Source: Chitinophaga varians
GTDB taxonomy: Bacteria > Bacteroidota > Bacteroidia > Chitinophagales > Chitinophagaceae
NCBI RefSeq assembly: GCF_014529945.1
Contig: NZ_JACVFB010000003.1
Span: 682,001 to 746,000, forward strand
Direction of reading: 5' to 3'
Length of the DNA: 64,000 nucleotides
Shown here: piece after piece, positions 37,039-46,752 of the stretch
How the letters are laid out: each line of letters starts with the position of its first letter
Numbering within the stretch: the stretch's first letter is position 1
Translations under genes and position numbers: made by a program
The notes under the pieces: model-generated
Seen by the model: the letters and a program-made list of their open reading frames with translations, nothing else
The model's database searches: none
What the model was told of the DNA's origin: nothing

Positions 37039-38181
37039 TTACAGGGTTCCTGCCGCCATGGCAGCGATTTTGTCTCCTATCAGCGACCCGATGGCCACTC
37101 CCATACCGCCCATGCGTACACCCAGAATAATATTTTCCGTATAGGCGCGGACGATAGGCTGTTTGGTACTGCCGAAGGCCATGATGCCGGTCCACCGGTC
37201 GGCGACCGTAAAAGGCCTTCCGGGGATGATCTGGTGGCGCAGCATTTCTTCCAGCTCGTGCTGGATACGGTCGTTGTACCGGAACGCTGTGGAGGTTTCG
37301 CCGGAAAAATCCAACTGGCGGCCGCCGCCGAGTAGAATACGGCCATCGAGTTCCCGGAAATAGAAGTATCCTTCTTCGAGGTGGAATACCCCTTTAAAAG
37401 GGAGGCCGGGAATCGGTCCGGTGATGAGCACCTGTCCTCTTCCGGGGGTTACTTCCAGCTCCGGCAGCAGCTGACGGGTAAAGGCATTCGTGCATACCAG
37501 CAGCTTCCGTGCCTGGAAGACCACCTCCTCCTTCAGTACCTGGTTGGCCACCACCACATTCACGCCGGAGCGGAGGTCTTCCATGCGGGTAACCGGGCAC
37601 CCTGTCTTTATTTCCACCCCCGAAGCAATGGCTTTGTCGATGAGCGCCCGCATCATCTGCCCGGTGTGCAGCTCCCCTTCATAGTGGTTGCGCACCATGG
37701 CCTTCACATAAGCCGGCGCGAAACCAAATGATGAAATCTTATCACTGGCGAGGGAGAAGGCCGGTGTTTCCTCTAACACCGCTGCCAGTATACGGTTTAC
37801 CTCATCCAGCTGGTGGAGGGCCCATTCTTCACGGGCACCGATCAGCTCATAACTACCGTTTTCCCGGTAGCCGATCCGTTCATCGCCGAGGCGCCTGCGG
37901 AGCAGCTGTAGCCCTGTGCGGCGCATGGCCACCAGGTTGAGGACTGCTTCGGCCGGCATGGTCTGCAGATCGGCCAGTATTTCCGTCAGGCTCCCGATAC
38001 AGGCGAAGCCGGCATTTTTAGTGCTGGCGCCGGTAGGCAGTACCTCCCGCTCCAGTACCAGCACGCGGGCGTCCGGCTCGCGCTCCCGGAGGCTGATGGC
38101 CGCAGACAGGCCAACGATACCGCTGCCGGCAATGATATAGTCGTACTGAAGCAGACTTTGTTTCTCCCAATAGCTTAACAT
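37039..38181 (-). CDS. FAD-dependent oxidoreductase (DAO/glycine oxidase-like family)
   Basis: A 380-residue flavoprotein. The dinucleotide-binding motif DYIIAGSGIVGLSAAISLRE starts near residue 14, and SGVEIKTGCPVTRM and PGRGQVLITGPI are typical of the D-amino-acid oxidase fold. The C-terminal FAD motif is ILGVRMGGMGVAIGSL. It probably oxidises a small amine or amino acid with oxygen as acceptor; the substrate is not evident and the neighbours do not narrow it. It is transcribed alone, divergent from the alcohol dehydrogenase gene. Confidence 0.86.
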   Translation of the reverse strand: MLSYWEKQSLLQYDYIIAGSGIVGLSAAISLREREPDARVLVLEREVLPTGASTKNAGFACIGSLTEILADLQTMPAEAVLNLVAMRRTGLQLLRRRLGDERIGYRENGSYELIGAREEWALHQLDEVNRILAAVLEETPAFSLASDKISSFGFAPAYVKAMVRNHYEGELHTGQMMRALIDKAIASGVEIKTGCPVTRMEDLRSGVNVVVANQVLKEEVVFQARKLLVCTNAFTRQLLPELEVTPGRGQVLITGPIPGLPFKGVFHLEEGYFYFRELDGRILLGGGRQLDFSGETSTAFRYNDRIQHELEEMLRHQIIPGRPFTVADRWTGIMAFGSTKQPIVRAYTENIILGVRMGGMGVAIGSLIGDKIAAMAAGTL

Positions 38182-38271
38182 CCTACTAAGTTAAACAATT
38201 GGCAGCAGGATGCAGGTCAGCATAAACCTGCTTAAAAATCAGTAGATTCGGCATCTCAAAATCAAAAGACC

Positions 38272-39321
38272 ATGATTGAAACCAAAGCTTACGCAGCACA
38301 AAATGCTACTTCCCCCCTTGGTCCGTGGAATTTCCAACGGAGAGAAGTTGGTCCTCACGATGTACAGATAGAAATCCTTTATTGTGGTGTATGCCATTCC
38401 GATATACACCAGGTACGGGATGAATGGGGTGGTTCAGTGTACCCGATGGTGCCCGGTCATGAGATCGTGGGCCGTATCGTGAAAGTCGGCGACCATGTGA
38501 CCAAATTCAGCGTGGGTGATCTGGCAGGCGTCGGCTGTTTTGTGGATTCCTGCCGGGAGTGTAATCCCTGTAAGAGCGGAGAAGAGCAGTATTGCGAGAA
38601 AGGCAACGCCAGCACCTATAACGGTACAGAGATGGACCGACAGACACTCACCTATGGGGGTTATTCCACCCAGATCGTGGTGGATGAACAATATACCCTG
38701 AAAGTATCCGACAAACTGCCCCTCGAAGGTGTAGCGCCGCTGTTGTGCGCCGGTATCACCACCTACTCGCCCCTGCGCCACTGGAAAGTAGGCAAAGGAC
38801 ATAAGGTAGCGGTACTGGGTTTGGGCGGTCTCGGACATATGGCCGTGAAACTCGCCAATTCCATGGGCGCAGAAGTGACCATGCTGAGCACCTCCCCTTC
38901 CAAAGAGGCAGATGCCAAAAAACTGGGGGCGCATCACTTTGCGCTGATCAAGGACAAGGAGCAAATGAAAAAGTTACGTAACACGTTTGACTTTATCATC
39001 AATACAGTGTCCGCGCCACACGAGTACAACGACTTCCTGAAGCTGCTGACACTCAATGGCGTGATGATTTGTCTGGGCATACCGCCAGAGCCTTCCGAGG
39101 TACCTGCTTTTCACCTGATCATGGGGCGGCGCAGCATTGCTGGTTCTCTCATAGGCGGCATCCGGGAAACACAGGAAATGCTGGACTACTGTGCCGAGCA
39201 TAATATTGTGAGTGATGTGGAAGTGATCGATATCAAAGACATTAACACCGCGTATGACCGCATGATGAAAGGCGATGTGAAATATCGTTTTGTGATCGAC
39301 ATCGCGAGTCTGAAAAAATAA
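38272..39321 (+). CDS. Zinc-dependent NAD(P) alcohol dehydrogenase (YahK/cinnamyl-alcohol-dehydrogenase type)
   Basis: A 349-residue medium-chain dehydrogenase. The catalytic zinc ligands are in CGVCHSDIHQ and VPGHEIVGRIVKVG, with a third cysteine further on. Four structural-zinc cysteines fall in DSCRECNPCKSGEEQYC. The cofactor motif is GLGGLGHMAVKLA; an Asp or Glu is absent at the usual NAD-selecting position after it, so NADPH is likely. The family reduces a broad range of aldehydes. Single gene with a strong terminator. Confidence 0.92.
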   Translation: MIETKAYAAQNATSPLGPWNFQRREVGPHDVQIEILYCGVCHSDIHQVRDEWGGSVYPMVPGHEIVGRIVKVGDHVTKFSVGDLAGVGCFVDSCRECNPCKSGEEQYCEKGNASTYNGTEMDRQTLTYGGYSTQIVVDEQYTLKVSDKLPLEGVAPLLCAGITTYSPLRHWKVGKGHKVAVLGLGGLGHMAVKLANSMGAEVTMLSTSPSKEADAKKLGAHHFALIKDKEQMKKLRNTFDFIINTVSAPHEYNDFLKLLTLNGVMICLGIPPEPSEVPAFHLIMGRRSIAGSLIGGIRETQEMLDYCAEHNIVSDVEVIDIKDINTAYDRMMKGDVKYRFVIDIASLKK

Positions 39322-39343
39322 TATAGCGTCTAAATTATCATGT

Positions 39344-39369
39344 AAAAGGCAGGTTATTACCTGCCTTTT
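39344..39369 (+). terminator. Intrinsic terminator of the alcohol dehydrogenase gene
   Basis: A perfect 11-bp stem (AAAAGGCAGGT and complement) with loop TATT, followed by CTTTTT. Confidence 0.88.
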
Positions 39370-39456
39370 CTTTTTACGCTTTACGGATGGCCCTGAAAAA
39401 AGATATGCACGTTTCTGCGTTTAACCCCTTATCTTTATTAGTATTAGTGGTAGTGT

Positions 39457-39531
39457 ATGAACAATATGGAAAATCATTGGAATCCGGTACCCACAGGAAA
39501 CCTATATGATGCCATATTATCAGCTTACTGA
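39457..39531 (+). CDS. Possible 24-codon upstream ORF
   Basis: The ATG at 39457 opens a frame ending at TGA 39529-39531 (MNNMENHWNPVPTGNLYDAI and four more residues). It lies 28 bases before the next gene, after a sequence TATCTTTA (about 39430) like a -7 box. It has no amino-acid bias and no terminator follows, so it is not an attenuator of the kind seen elsewhere. It may be chance. Confidence 0.25.
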   Translation: MNNMENHWNPVPTGNLYDAILSAY

Positions 39532-39558
39532 TTTCAAAAGCAGCTAACTATTCCAACC

Positions 39559-40161
39559 ATGAAATTAAAAACAGATGCCTTACACTCGCTGAAAGACAAA
39601 CTGCTCAACTGGCAGCAGTTATCTGAGCAGGAGCTGGAAACATATATACGTGAATTTGAAAGAATCCCCCGTGCCGAAGTTTCGACCTTTTACACACCGG
39701 TACTTTCCGATAGCGAGCTGGGCGCCTTATTGGTAGCCATTGGTCAGCAATTCCCTGACAATGTCAAACTGCTGATCAATGTTGTTTCGGCTTTAGGCAA
39801 TATGGTGCTGCGCTACGGCCTAACACCCACAGATGCTATGTTCGACCTCCTGGTGGCCGCGTCCGGTAATAGGAAGGTCAACTTTTACGTAGCGCTGCAT
39901 ATCCGCGTTTTTCCGCAGTATCAGACCTGGGCTAAAAGATGGGAATACCTGTTGTCTGTTCCGGACATTGCACCGAAGAAAAAATCCATCGTTGTTTTTT
40001 ATGATACCGTAAAGCAGCAGCTGGAGAAACATGATCCGATGTCACTGGAAGTAAAACTGGTTATTATCAAAAAAATCCAGGCAATGCTGAATGAGGAGGA
40101 TGTGCATCCTTATTTAAAAGACGACTACCTGGCCACTTTACATGCGATAGTTGAACAATAA
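39559..40161 (+). CDS. Protein of unknown function, mostly helical
   Basis: A 200-residue protein without signal peptide or membrane segment. It looks almost entirely alpha-helical: LSEQELETYIREFERIPRAEV, LGALLVAIGQQFPDNVKLLINVV, KKKSIVVFYDTVKQQLEKHDP, VKLVIIKKIQAMLNEEDVHPYL. I do not recognise a family; the HEAT/ARM-like spacing of helices is an impression only. It converges on ilvA, with an imperfect hairpin around 40163-40196 between them. Confidence 0.7.
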   Translation: MKLKTDALHSLKDKLLNWQQLSEQELETYIREFERIPRAEVSTFYTPVLSDSELGALLVAIGQQFPDNVKLLINVVSALGNMVLRYGLTPTDAMFDLLVAASGNRKVNFYVALHIRVFPQYQTWAKRWEYLLSVPDIAPKKKSIVVFYDTVKQQLEKHDPMSLEVKLVIIKKIQAMLNEEDVHPYLKDDYLATLHAIVEQ

Positions 40162-40224
40162 AAAAAGCCCGTTCATAAAAATGACCAGGCTTATATTACT
40201 CTTAAAACAACTATTTGTCAAACT

Positions 40225-41484
40225 CTAAACAAGATAACCAAACAGGTTATCATCTTTATTCAGTTCGGTGAACTGAAAATTATATTTCCGGAAATTGGCG
40301 ATGAGGGTATCATAATCCTCTCTGCATTTCAGTTCAATACCTACGAGTGCAGGACCTGTTTCCTTATTATGTTTCTGAATAAATTCAAAGCGGGTGATAT
40401 CGTCGGTAGGACCGAGGATATGGTTCAGGAATTCCCTGAGTGCGCCCGGGCGCTGTGCAAAGCGAACAATAAAGTAGTGCTTCAGTCCTTCATACAGGAG
40501 CGAGCGTTCCTTTATTTCCTGCATGCGGTCGATATCGTTATTGCTGCCGCTGATAATGCAGACCACTTTTTTCCCTTTGATTTCTTCCGCGTAGTCTTGC
40601 AGGGCGGTGATAGAGAGTGCTCCGGCAGGTTCTACCACGATAGCGTCTTCATTGTACAGTTTGAGGATGGTGGAGCACACCATCCCTTCCGGCACGAGAT
40701 GCATTTCATCCAGCACTTCGCGGCATATTTCGTAGTTGAGCGTTCCTACTCTTTTCACAGCAGCGCCGTCAACAAAACGTTCAATTTCATCGAGGGTTAC
40801 GGGGCCTCCGTTTTCAAAGGCACGCAGCATGGAAGGAGCGCCTTCCGGTTCTATGCCCACAATGCGGGTCTTAGGGCTGTAGGTCCTGAAGTAGGTGCCT
40901 GCGCCGGCAGCGAGGCCGCCACCGCCTACGGGTACAAATAAATAATCGATGTTGGTCTGGTCTTCCAGAATTTCCACCGCCACGGTGCCTTGTCCTTCAA
41001 TAATTTTAGCGTTATCAAAAGGAGGGATGAAGGTCATGCCGTTGGCAGCAGTGAAGGCTTGCGCTTCTGCGGAGCAGTCGTCGAAAGTATCGCCGGTGAG
41101 GCGTATTTCGATGTTATCTCCTCCAAACATGTTGACCTGATTTACTTTTTGCTTTGGTGTGATGATCGGCATGAAAACCACGCCTTTGATGTTCATGGCT
41201 TTACAGGCATAGGCAAAACCTTGTGCGTGGTTACCGGCGCTGGCGCAGGTAACCCCTTTCGCCAGCAGATCGGCAGGCAGGCTGCTGATCAGATTATAGG
41301 CCCCACGGAGTTTGTAAGAGCGTACAATCTGCATATCCTCTCTTTTCAGATATACATCACAGTTATAGCGACGGGAGAGCGTGGCGCTATAAGTCAACGG
41401 CGTGCGGTTCACCACAGGCTTCAATTTCACCGACGCATCGAGGATATTGAGCGGGCTAACGCCAGATATTAAATTAGAGGACAT
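40225..41484 (-). CDS. ilvA: Threonine ammonia-lyase (threonine deaminase)
   Basis: A 419-residue PLP enzyme that makes 2-oxobutyrate for isoleucine. The PLP lysine is in REDMQIVRSYKLRGAYN, the glycine-rich phosphate loop is PVGGGGLAAGAG, and SGSNNDIDRM follows. The C-terminal part (about residues 325-419: HYFIVRFAQRPGALREFLNH) is a single ACT-like regulatory domain, as in the shorter type of deaminase; isoleucine inhibition is likely. It is the last gene of the ilv operon. Confidence 0.94.
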   Translation of the reverse strand: MSSNLISGVSPLNILDASVKLKPVVNRTPLTYSATLSRRYNCDVYLKREDMQIVRSYKLRGAYNLISSLPADLLAKGVTCASAGNHAQGFAYACKAMNIKGVVFMPIITPKQKVNQVNMFGGDNIEIRLTGDTFDDCSAEAQAFTAANGMTFIPPFDNAKIIEGQGTVAVEILEDQTNIDYLFVPVGGGGLAAGAGTYFRTYSPKTRIVGIEPEGAPSMLRAFENGGPVTLDEIERFVDGAAVKRVGTLNYEICREVLDEMHLVPEGMVCSTILKLYNEDAIVVEPAGALSITALQDYAEEIKGKKVVCIISGSNNDIDRMQEIKERSLLYEGLKHYFIVRFAQRPGALREFLNHILGPTDDITRFEFIQKHNKETGPALVGIELKCREDYDTLIANFRKYNFQFTELNKDDNLFGYLV

Positions 41485-41499
41485 ATTAAATCATTTGAA

Positions 41500-41569
41500 G
41501 ATTTGGTTATTTAATTATTTAGCCATTGATAGTATGCTGTCAATGGCTAAATAATTAAATAACCAAATC
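41500..41569. repeat. Family B palindrome between ilvC and ilvA
   Basis: Perfect 30-bp arms (41500-41529 and 41540-41569) with a 10-base loop; the arms contain GGTTATTTAATTATTTAGCC. It lies inside the operon, so it may cause partial termination or protect the mRNA end. Confidence 0.85.
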
Positions 41570-41577
41570 ATAAAATA

Positions 41578-42621
41578 TTATGCGTTCGGTCTGAGCTTAC
41601 GAACAGCTGCACCAGCCTGCCACATTTCGCTTTCGCGCAGTTCTTTCAGTTCTTCGTTCAGTTTCTCGCGGTAATCCGGAGTGCTGTTGGAAGCGATAGA
41701 ACGGGCAGCTTCTTTACCGGCAGCTACGCTGGCGTACAGTTCATCAAATACTGGTTGCGTAGCGTCTTTGAACTTCTTCCACCAGTCGAGCGCGCCGCGT
41801 TGAGCAGTGGTAGAGCAGTTAGCATACATCCAGTCCATACCGTTTTCAGCAACGAGTGGCATCAGGGACTGTGTCAGTTCCTCTACTGTTTCGTTGAATG
41901 CTTCAGACGGAGAGTGACCGTTTCTACGCAGTGTTTCGTATTGAGCAGCGAAGATACCCTGGATACAGCCCATCAGTGAACCACGTTCGCCGGTGAGGTC
42001 GGAGTATACTTCTTTTTTGAAATCTGTTTCAAACAGGTAACCGGAGCCAACGCCGATGCCCAGTGCTACTGCGCGTTCTTTAGCGCGGCCGGTAGCGTCC
42101 TGGAAGACAGCGAAGCTGGAATTCAGGCCCTGACCAGCGAGGAACAGGCGGCGCAGAGAAGTACCGGAACCTTTAGGCGCTACCAGGATTACGTCTACAT
42201 CAGCAGGCGGAATGATGCCGGTCTGATCTTTATAGGTGATACCAAATCCATGGGAGAAGTACAGTGCTTTACCAGGATTCAGGTGTTGTTTCAGGGTAGG
42301 CCACAGGGTGATCTGACCTGCATCGGACAACAGGAACTGAATGATAGTACCTTTGGCAGCAGCTTCTTCGATATCGAATAAAGTTTCGCCCGGAACCCAG
42401 CCATCAGCGACAGCTTTATCCCATGTTTTGGAATTTTTGCGCTGACCAACGATAACGTTGAAGCCATTATCTTTCAGGTTCAGTGCCTGGCCGGGGCCTT
42501 GTACACCATAGCCGATAACAGCGATGACTTCGTTTTTCAGGACTTCCCGTGCTTTTTCCATTGGGAACTCTTCCCTGGTTACTACTTCTTCGAGTACACC
42601 TCCAAAATTGATGGTTGCCAT
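41578..42621 (-). CDS. ilvC: Ketol-acid reductoisomerase
   Basis: A 347-residue class I (short) enzyme for valine and isoleucine synthesis. The NADPH motif is VIGYGVQGPGQALNLKDNG, followed by VGQRKNSKTW, whose Arg and Lys bind the NADPH phosphate. The metal-binding segment is YSDLTGERGSLMGCIQGIFA and the C-terminal domain has FNETVEELTQSLMPLVAE. It follows ilvN by 99 bases that contain family C repeats. Confidence 0.96.
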   Translation of the reverse strand: MATINFGGVLEEVVTREEFPMEKAREVLKNEVIAVIGYGVQGPGQALNLKDNGFNVIVGQRKNSKTWDKAVADGWVPGETLFDIEEAAAKGTIIQFLLSDAGQITLWPTLKQHLNPGKALYFSHGFGITYKDQTGIIPPADVDVILVAPKGSGTSLRRLFLAGQGLNSSFAVFQDATGRAKERAVALGIGVGSGYLFETDFKKEVYSDLTGERGSLMGCIQGIFAAQYETLRRNGHSPSEAFNETVEELTQSLMPLVAENGMDWMYANCSTTAQRGALDWWKKFKDATQPVFDELYASVAAGKEAARSIASNSTPDYREKLNEELKELRESEMWQAGAAVRKLRPNA

Positions 42622-42632
42622 GTTTTGTGTTT

Positions 42633-42671
42633 TTAGCTTTTAGCTACTAGCCATTAGCTATTAGCTGTAAA
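42633..42671. repeat. Family C repeat (TAGCTATTAGCT type)
   Basis: TTTTAGCTTTTAGCTACTAG followed by CCATTAGCTATTAGCTG: short TTAGCT units in tandem and inverted. A related element is at 46956-46990. Confidence 0.6.
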
Positions 42672-42720
42672 ATTTAAGTAAATGAATAAAGGGCTTGTTT
42701 ATGTTGCAGCTTCCGGCAGC

Positions 42721-43251
42721 TTACGCTTCCGATGATGCCTGCAGTTCTTTCAGGTGTTCGTGGAAACGGCGGCTCCATTTCACAATGGCCACCCTTCCGC
42801 TTTTGGAATATTCTATCAGACCATAGGGCTCCAGCTTTTTGATGAAGTCTGTCAGCTCCTGCTGGTGGCCGGTTTTCTCGATCACGAAATAGTCTGCCGT
42901 TATGGTCAGGATACGTGCCTGATGATCACGGATCAGCCGTTCGATATCACCGGATTCCAGTGACTTGGTGGAAATCTTATACAATGCCAGTTCCTGGTAC
43001 ACCACTTCATCTTCCTCGTGTACAAAGGCACGGTGAATTTCAATCAGCTTTTCGATCTGACCGACCACCTTATCCAGCTTTTCACGTGTAGACATTACCG
43101 TTATGATAAACTTATACACGCCAGGGATCTCTGTTTCAGCAGTTGTCAGACTGGTGATATTGATCCCTCTGCGGGTGAAGATAATGGTGATACGGTTGGT
43201 GATACCTATACGGTCTTCCGTATAAACCGTGACTGTATATTCTTTTTGCAT
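42721..43251 (-). CDS. ilvN: Acetolactate synthase small (regulatory) subunit
   Basis: A 176-residue protein with an N-terminal ACT domain (about residues 4-78: YTVTVYTEDRIGITNRITII, FTRRGINITSLTTAETE) and a C-terminal ALS_ss_C domain (SLESGDIERLIRDHQARIL, VIEKTGHQQELTDFIKKL). It stimulates IlvB and gives feedback inhibition by valine. It lies 107 bases after ilvB in the same operon. Confidence 0.95.
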   Translation of the reverse strand: MQKEYTVTVYTEDRIGITNRITIIFTRRGINITSLTTAETEIPGVYKFIITVMSTREKLDKVVGQIEKLIEIHRAFVHEEDEVVYQELALYKISTKSLESGDIERLIRDHQARILTITADYFVIEKTGHQQELTDFIKKLEPYGLIEYSKSGRVAIVKWSRRFHEHLKELQASSEA

Positions 43252-43358
43252 AAAAACAGCTTGGGCATCCTCCCTCCTGTTTATGGCCTTTGGCCGGTGA
43301 AAAAGAGAGGCAATTCTTGTAAAAAATTTATTTACTGATCTGTTATAATCGGGTGGTA

Positions 43359-45107
43359 CTACTCCAGTCTGATAGTGGAAACAGGGGCGCCGGCAGGCAC
43401 CATCGGGAACACGTTGTCTTCTTTTTCCACCACTACTTCCAGCAGGTAAGCGCCGTCGGTAGCCAGCATTTCATCAATAGCTGCGGAAATATCTTCTCTG
43501 GCAGTGACTTTTTTGCCCGGGATAAAAAATCCTTTGGCGATCTGAACGAAATCAGGGTTGACCATCTCAGTGGAAGAGTAACGTTTGTCGAAGAACAACT
43601 GCTGCCACTGGCGTACCATGCCGAGGAAGTTATTGTTCAGGATCACGATCTTCACGCCGATTTTAGACTGGTAGATAGTACCCAGTTCCTGAAGGGTCAT
43701 CTGGAAGCAGCCATCACCGATAACGGCTACGACTTCTTTTTCCGGTGTGCCCATTTTAGCGCCCATGGCAGCAGGCAGGGAGAAGCCCATGGTGCCCATG
43801 CCTCCGGAGGTGATATTGGTATTTGGATTTTTGAAGCGATAATAGCGGGAAGCAATCATCTGATGCTGTCCTACGTCTGTTACCAGTACCGCTTCTCCTT
43901 TTGTTTTTTCGGAGATCAGGCGTACCACTTCCGCCATTTTCAGTTCACCGGCTTCAGGATACAGTTCACCGTGTTGAACCTTATCGTATTCTTTTTGATG
44001 GGCCGCTTTGAATTCAGCGAGCCATTCGTCATGGTTGGCAGGCTGTACATCTGTTACCAGTGCTTCCAGCGCTGTTTTGGCGTCAGCGTGTATGGCTACC
44101 TCCGCCGTGATGATTTTGTTTATTTCTGCCGCATCTATTTCGATGTGGACAACTTTTGCTTTGTTGGCATAAGAGGCCACGTCGCCGGTTACACGATCAT
44201 CGAAGCGCATACCTACTGCGATGAGCACGTCGCATTCGCCGGTGAGCACATTCGGTCCGTAGTTACCATGCATACCCAGCAAACCTACATACAGCGGGTG
44301 GTCTACCGGAACAGCCGACAGGCCGAGCAAGGTGGAAGCCATCGGTATGTGTGCTTTCTCTGCCAGGGCTATCAGGGCTTTTTCAGCGCCGGACAGCAAT
44401 ACGCCGTGGCCTACCAGCAGGAAAGGTTTTTTTGCTTCGTTGATCAGTGCAGCCGCCGCTTTTACAGCGTCCTGTTTCAGTTCAGGCACTGGTTGATAAC
44501 TACGTATATGCGTGCACGGTACATACTCATATTCGAATTCGCCGAACTGTGCGTTTTTGGTGATATCCACCAGCACGGGGCCCGGGCGGCCGCTACGAGC
44601 GATATAAAAAGCTTTGGCGATAGCGCCGGGGATATCTTCCTGGCGGGTCACCTGTATATTCCATTTAGTGATAGGCATGGTAATACCGATCACGTCTGTT
44701 TCCTGGAAAGCGTCTGTACCCAGCAGGGAAGCAGCCACCTGACCGGTGATGCATACCATGGGAGTACTGTCCATATACGCGTCTGCAAGGCCGGTGACCA
44801 GGTTGGTAGCGCCCGGACCGGAGGTGGCAAAGGCCACTCCTACTTTACCGGAGCTACGGGCATAACCCTGGGCCGCATGTGTAGCACCCTGTTCATGCCG
44901 TACCAGTATATGATGTACCTGGTCCTGGAAATCATACAGGGCATCATAGATAGGCATGATGGCCCCGCCGGGATAACCGAAGATGGTGTCCACTCCTTCG
45001 GCGATGAGGGAACGGATCACAGCTTCTGAGCCGGTAATTACAGGCTTTGCAGACAACCGCTTATCAGCTTTCTCAGCTTTCATCGGTAACACATCCTTCT
45101 GTTGCAT
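43359..45107 (-). CDS. ilvB: Acetolactate synthase large (catalytic) subunit
   Basis: A 582-residue ThDP enzyme. The catalytic glutamate is in LVRHEQGATHAAQGYAR, the FAD-binding middle domain contains DVLIAVGMRFDDRVTGD, and the ThDP/Mg motif is VIGDGCFQMTLQELGTIYQ with the closing ILNNN. It makes acetolactate and acetohydroxybutyrate. The ATG at 45107 overlaps the end of ilvD by 35 bases; Met 9 at 45083 is an alternative start that would leave an 11-base overlap. Confidence 0.96.
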   Translation of the reverse strand: MQQKDVLPMKAEKADKRLSAKPVITGSEAVIRSLIAEGVDTIFGYPGGAIMPIYDALYDFQDQVHHILVRHEQGATHAAQGYARSSGKVGVAFATSGPGATNLVTGLADAYMDSTPMVCITGQVAASLLGTDAFQETDVIGITMPITKWNIQVTRQEDIPGAIAKAFYIARSGRPGPVLVDITKNAQFGEFEYEYVPCTHIRSYQPVPELKQDAVKAAAALINEAKKPFLLVGHGVLLSGAEKALIALAEKAHIPMASTLLGLSAVPVDHPLYVGLLGMHGNYGPNVLTGECDVLIAVGMRFDDRVTGDVASYANKAKVVHIEIDAAEINKIITAEVAIHADAKTALEALVTDVQPANHDEWLAEFKAAHQKEYDKVQHGELYPEAGELKMAEVVRLISEKTKGEAVLVTDVGQHQMIASRYYRFKNPNTNITSGGMGTMGFSLPAAMGAKMGTPEKEVVAVIGDGCFQMTLQELGTIYQSKIGVKIVILNNNFLGMVRQWQQLFFDKRYSSTEMVNPDFVQIAKGFFIPGKKVTAREDISAAIDEMLATDGAYLLEVVVEKEDNVFPMVPAGAPVSTIRLE

Positions 45108-46752
45108 TTTTTACAAGTTTTGCGTACTTAAATAAGATTCCATTGGATACCTTCAATGCCGGAGCGGTCCACCGGGCCCTGCGGGCAGCCAGTTCTTCGT
45201 CGCTCACTTTCATATTGATTGTATTGTTCACTGCATCTATTTCGATGATGTCGCCGTCTTCTACCAGTGCGATGTTACCACCTTCAAAGGCTTCCGGCGT
45301 AATGTGACCTACCACGAAACCATGGGTACCACCGGAGAAGCGGCCGTCGGTGATCAGTGCCACGCTTTTGCCTAATCCCACGCCCATGATGGCGCTGGTA
45401 GGCTTCAGCATTTCAGGCATACCTGGTGCGCCTTTCGGGCCTACCTGGCGGATCACCACCACATCGCCTTGTTTCACTCTTCCGGACTGAATACCAGCGA
45501 TGAGTTCAAATTCACCGTCGAACACGCGCGCAGGTCCTGTGAACTGTTCGCCTTCCTTACCGGTGATTTTAGCAACGGAGCCTTTTTCGGCGAGGTTGCC
45601 ATATAATATCTGGATATGACCGCTGGCTTTCAGTGGCTTCTCCGTGGGAACGATAATATCCTGTTGGCCGAAATCAATGTCCGGAACGCTTTCCAGATTT
45701 TCAGCCACGGTTTTGCCGGTCACGGTGAGACAGTGACCATGCAGGAGACCTTGTTTCAGCAGGTATTTCATGACTAACGGAACACCGCCGATGTTGTGGA
45801 GATCTTCCATGAGGTATTTACCGCTTGGTTTCAGGTCTGCTATCAGCGGGGTTTTGTCGCTCGACTGCTGGAAATCTTCCAGTGTCAACGGCACGCCCAC
45901 AGATTTTGCGATAGCGATAAAGTGCAGTACCGCGTTGGTGCTGCCACCCAGGGCCATGATCACGGTGAGGGCATTTTCAAAAGCCTCTTTGGTCATGATG
46001 TCTCTGGGTTTAATATCTTTTTCAAGGAGCAGGCGGATGTATTGGCCTACGATGGCGCATTCTTCCTTTTTTTCCTTGCTCAGTGCGGGGCTGGATGAGC
46101 TGTAAGGCAGGCTCATACCCAATGCTTCGATAGCGGAAGACATGGTATTGGCCGTGTACATACCGCCGCAGGCGCCGGCGCCGGGGCAGGAGTTTTGTAC
46201 GATGCCTTTAAAGTCGCCTTCATCAAGCGTGCCGGCCATTTTCTGACCCAGCGCTTCGAAAGCGGAGATGATGTTGAGGTCCTGGCCTTTGTATTTACCA
46301 GGTGCGATCGTACCGCCGTACACCATGATGGACGGGCGATTGAGGCGGCCCATGGCCATCAGGGAGCCGGGCATATTTTTATCACAGCCAGGTACGGTAA
46401 TGAGCGCGTCATAGTACTGCGCGCCACAAACAGTTTCAATGGAATCAGCGATCAGATCGCGGCTTACCAGGGAGTAGCGCATACCGGGCGTACCGTTGCT
46501 CATGCCGTCGCTGACGCCGATGGTGTGGAAAGTAAGGCCGACCAGGTTGTTAGCCCAGACGCTTTTTTTCACATCCTGTGCGAGGTCATTGAGGTGCATG
46601 TTACAGGTATTACCATCATAGCCCATGGAGGCGATGCCGACCTGAGCTTTTTTCAGGTCTTCTTCAGTGAGGCCGATACCGTAGAGCTGTGCCTGCGCAG
46701 CGGGCTGCGTAGGGTCCTGTGTAATCGTTTTGCTGTATTTATTTAATTCCAT
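45073..46752 (-). CDS. ilvD: Dihydroxy-acid dehydratase
   Basis: A 559-residue iron-sulphur enzyme. Three cluster cysteines are visible in GYDGNTCNMH, VPGCDKNMPGS and NSCPGAGACGGMYTANTM, and the C-terminal FVVGHITPEAFEGG is typical. It converts dihydroxy acids to the 2-oxo acid precursors of valine and isoleucine. The start at 46752 (MELNKYSKTI) is preferred over the in-frame 46779 because homologues begin there. Its end overlaps ilvB, consistent with translational coupling. Confidence 0.96.
   Translation of the reverse strand: MELNKYSKTITQDPTQPAAQAQLYGIGLTEEDLKKAQVGIASMGYDGNTCNMHLNDLAQDVKKSVWANNLVGLTFHTIGVSDGMSNGTPGMRYSLVSRDLIADSIETVCGAQYYDALITVPGCDKNMPGSLMAMGRLNRPSIMVYGGTIAPGKYKGQDLNIISAFEALGQKMAGTLDEGDFKGIVQNSCPGAGACGGMYTANTMSSAIEALGMSLPYSSSSPALSKEKKEECAIVGQYIRLLLEKDIKPRDIMTKEAFENALTVIMALGGSTNAVLHFIAIAKSVGVPLTLEDFQQSSDKTPLIADLKPSGKYLMEDLHNIGGVPLVMKYLLKQGLLHGHCLTVTGKTVAENLESVPDIDFGQQDIIVPTEKPLKASGHIQILYGNLAEKGSVAKITGKEGEQFTGPARVFDGEFELIAGIQSGRVKQGDVVVIRQVGPKGAPGMPEMLKPTSAIMGVGLGKSVALITDGRFSGGTHGFVVGHITPEAFEGGNIALVEDGDIIEIDAVNNTINMKVSDEELAARRARWTAPALKVSNGILFKYAKLVKNATEGCVTDES

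Noticed and set aside
43353..45029. 558-codon plus-strand frame opposite ilvB
   Set aside because: Antisense to a well-conserved enzyme; rich in His, Phe and Gly without any motif. A by-product of codon bias.
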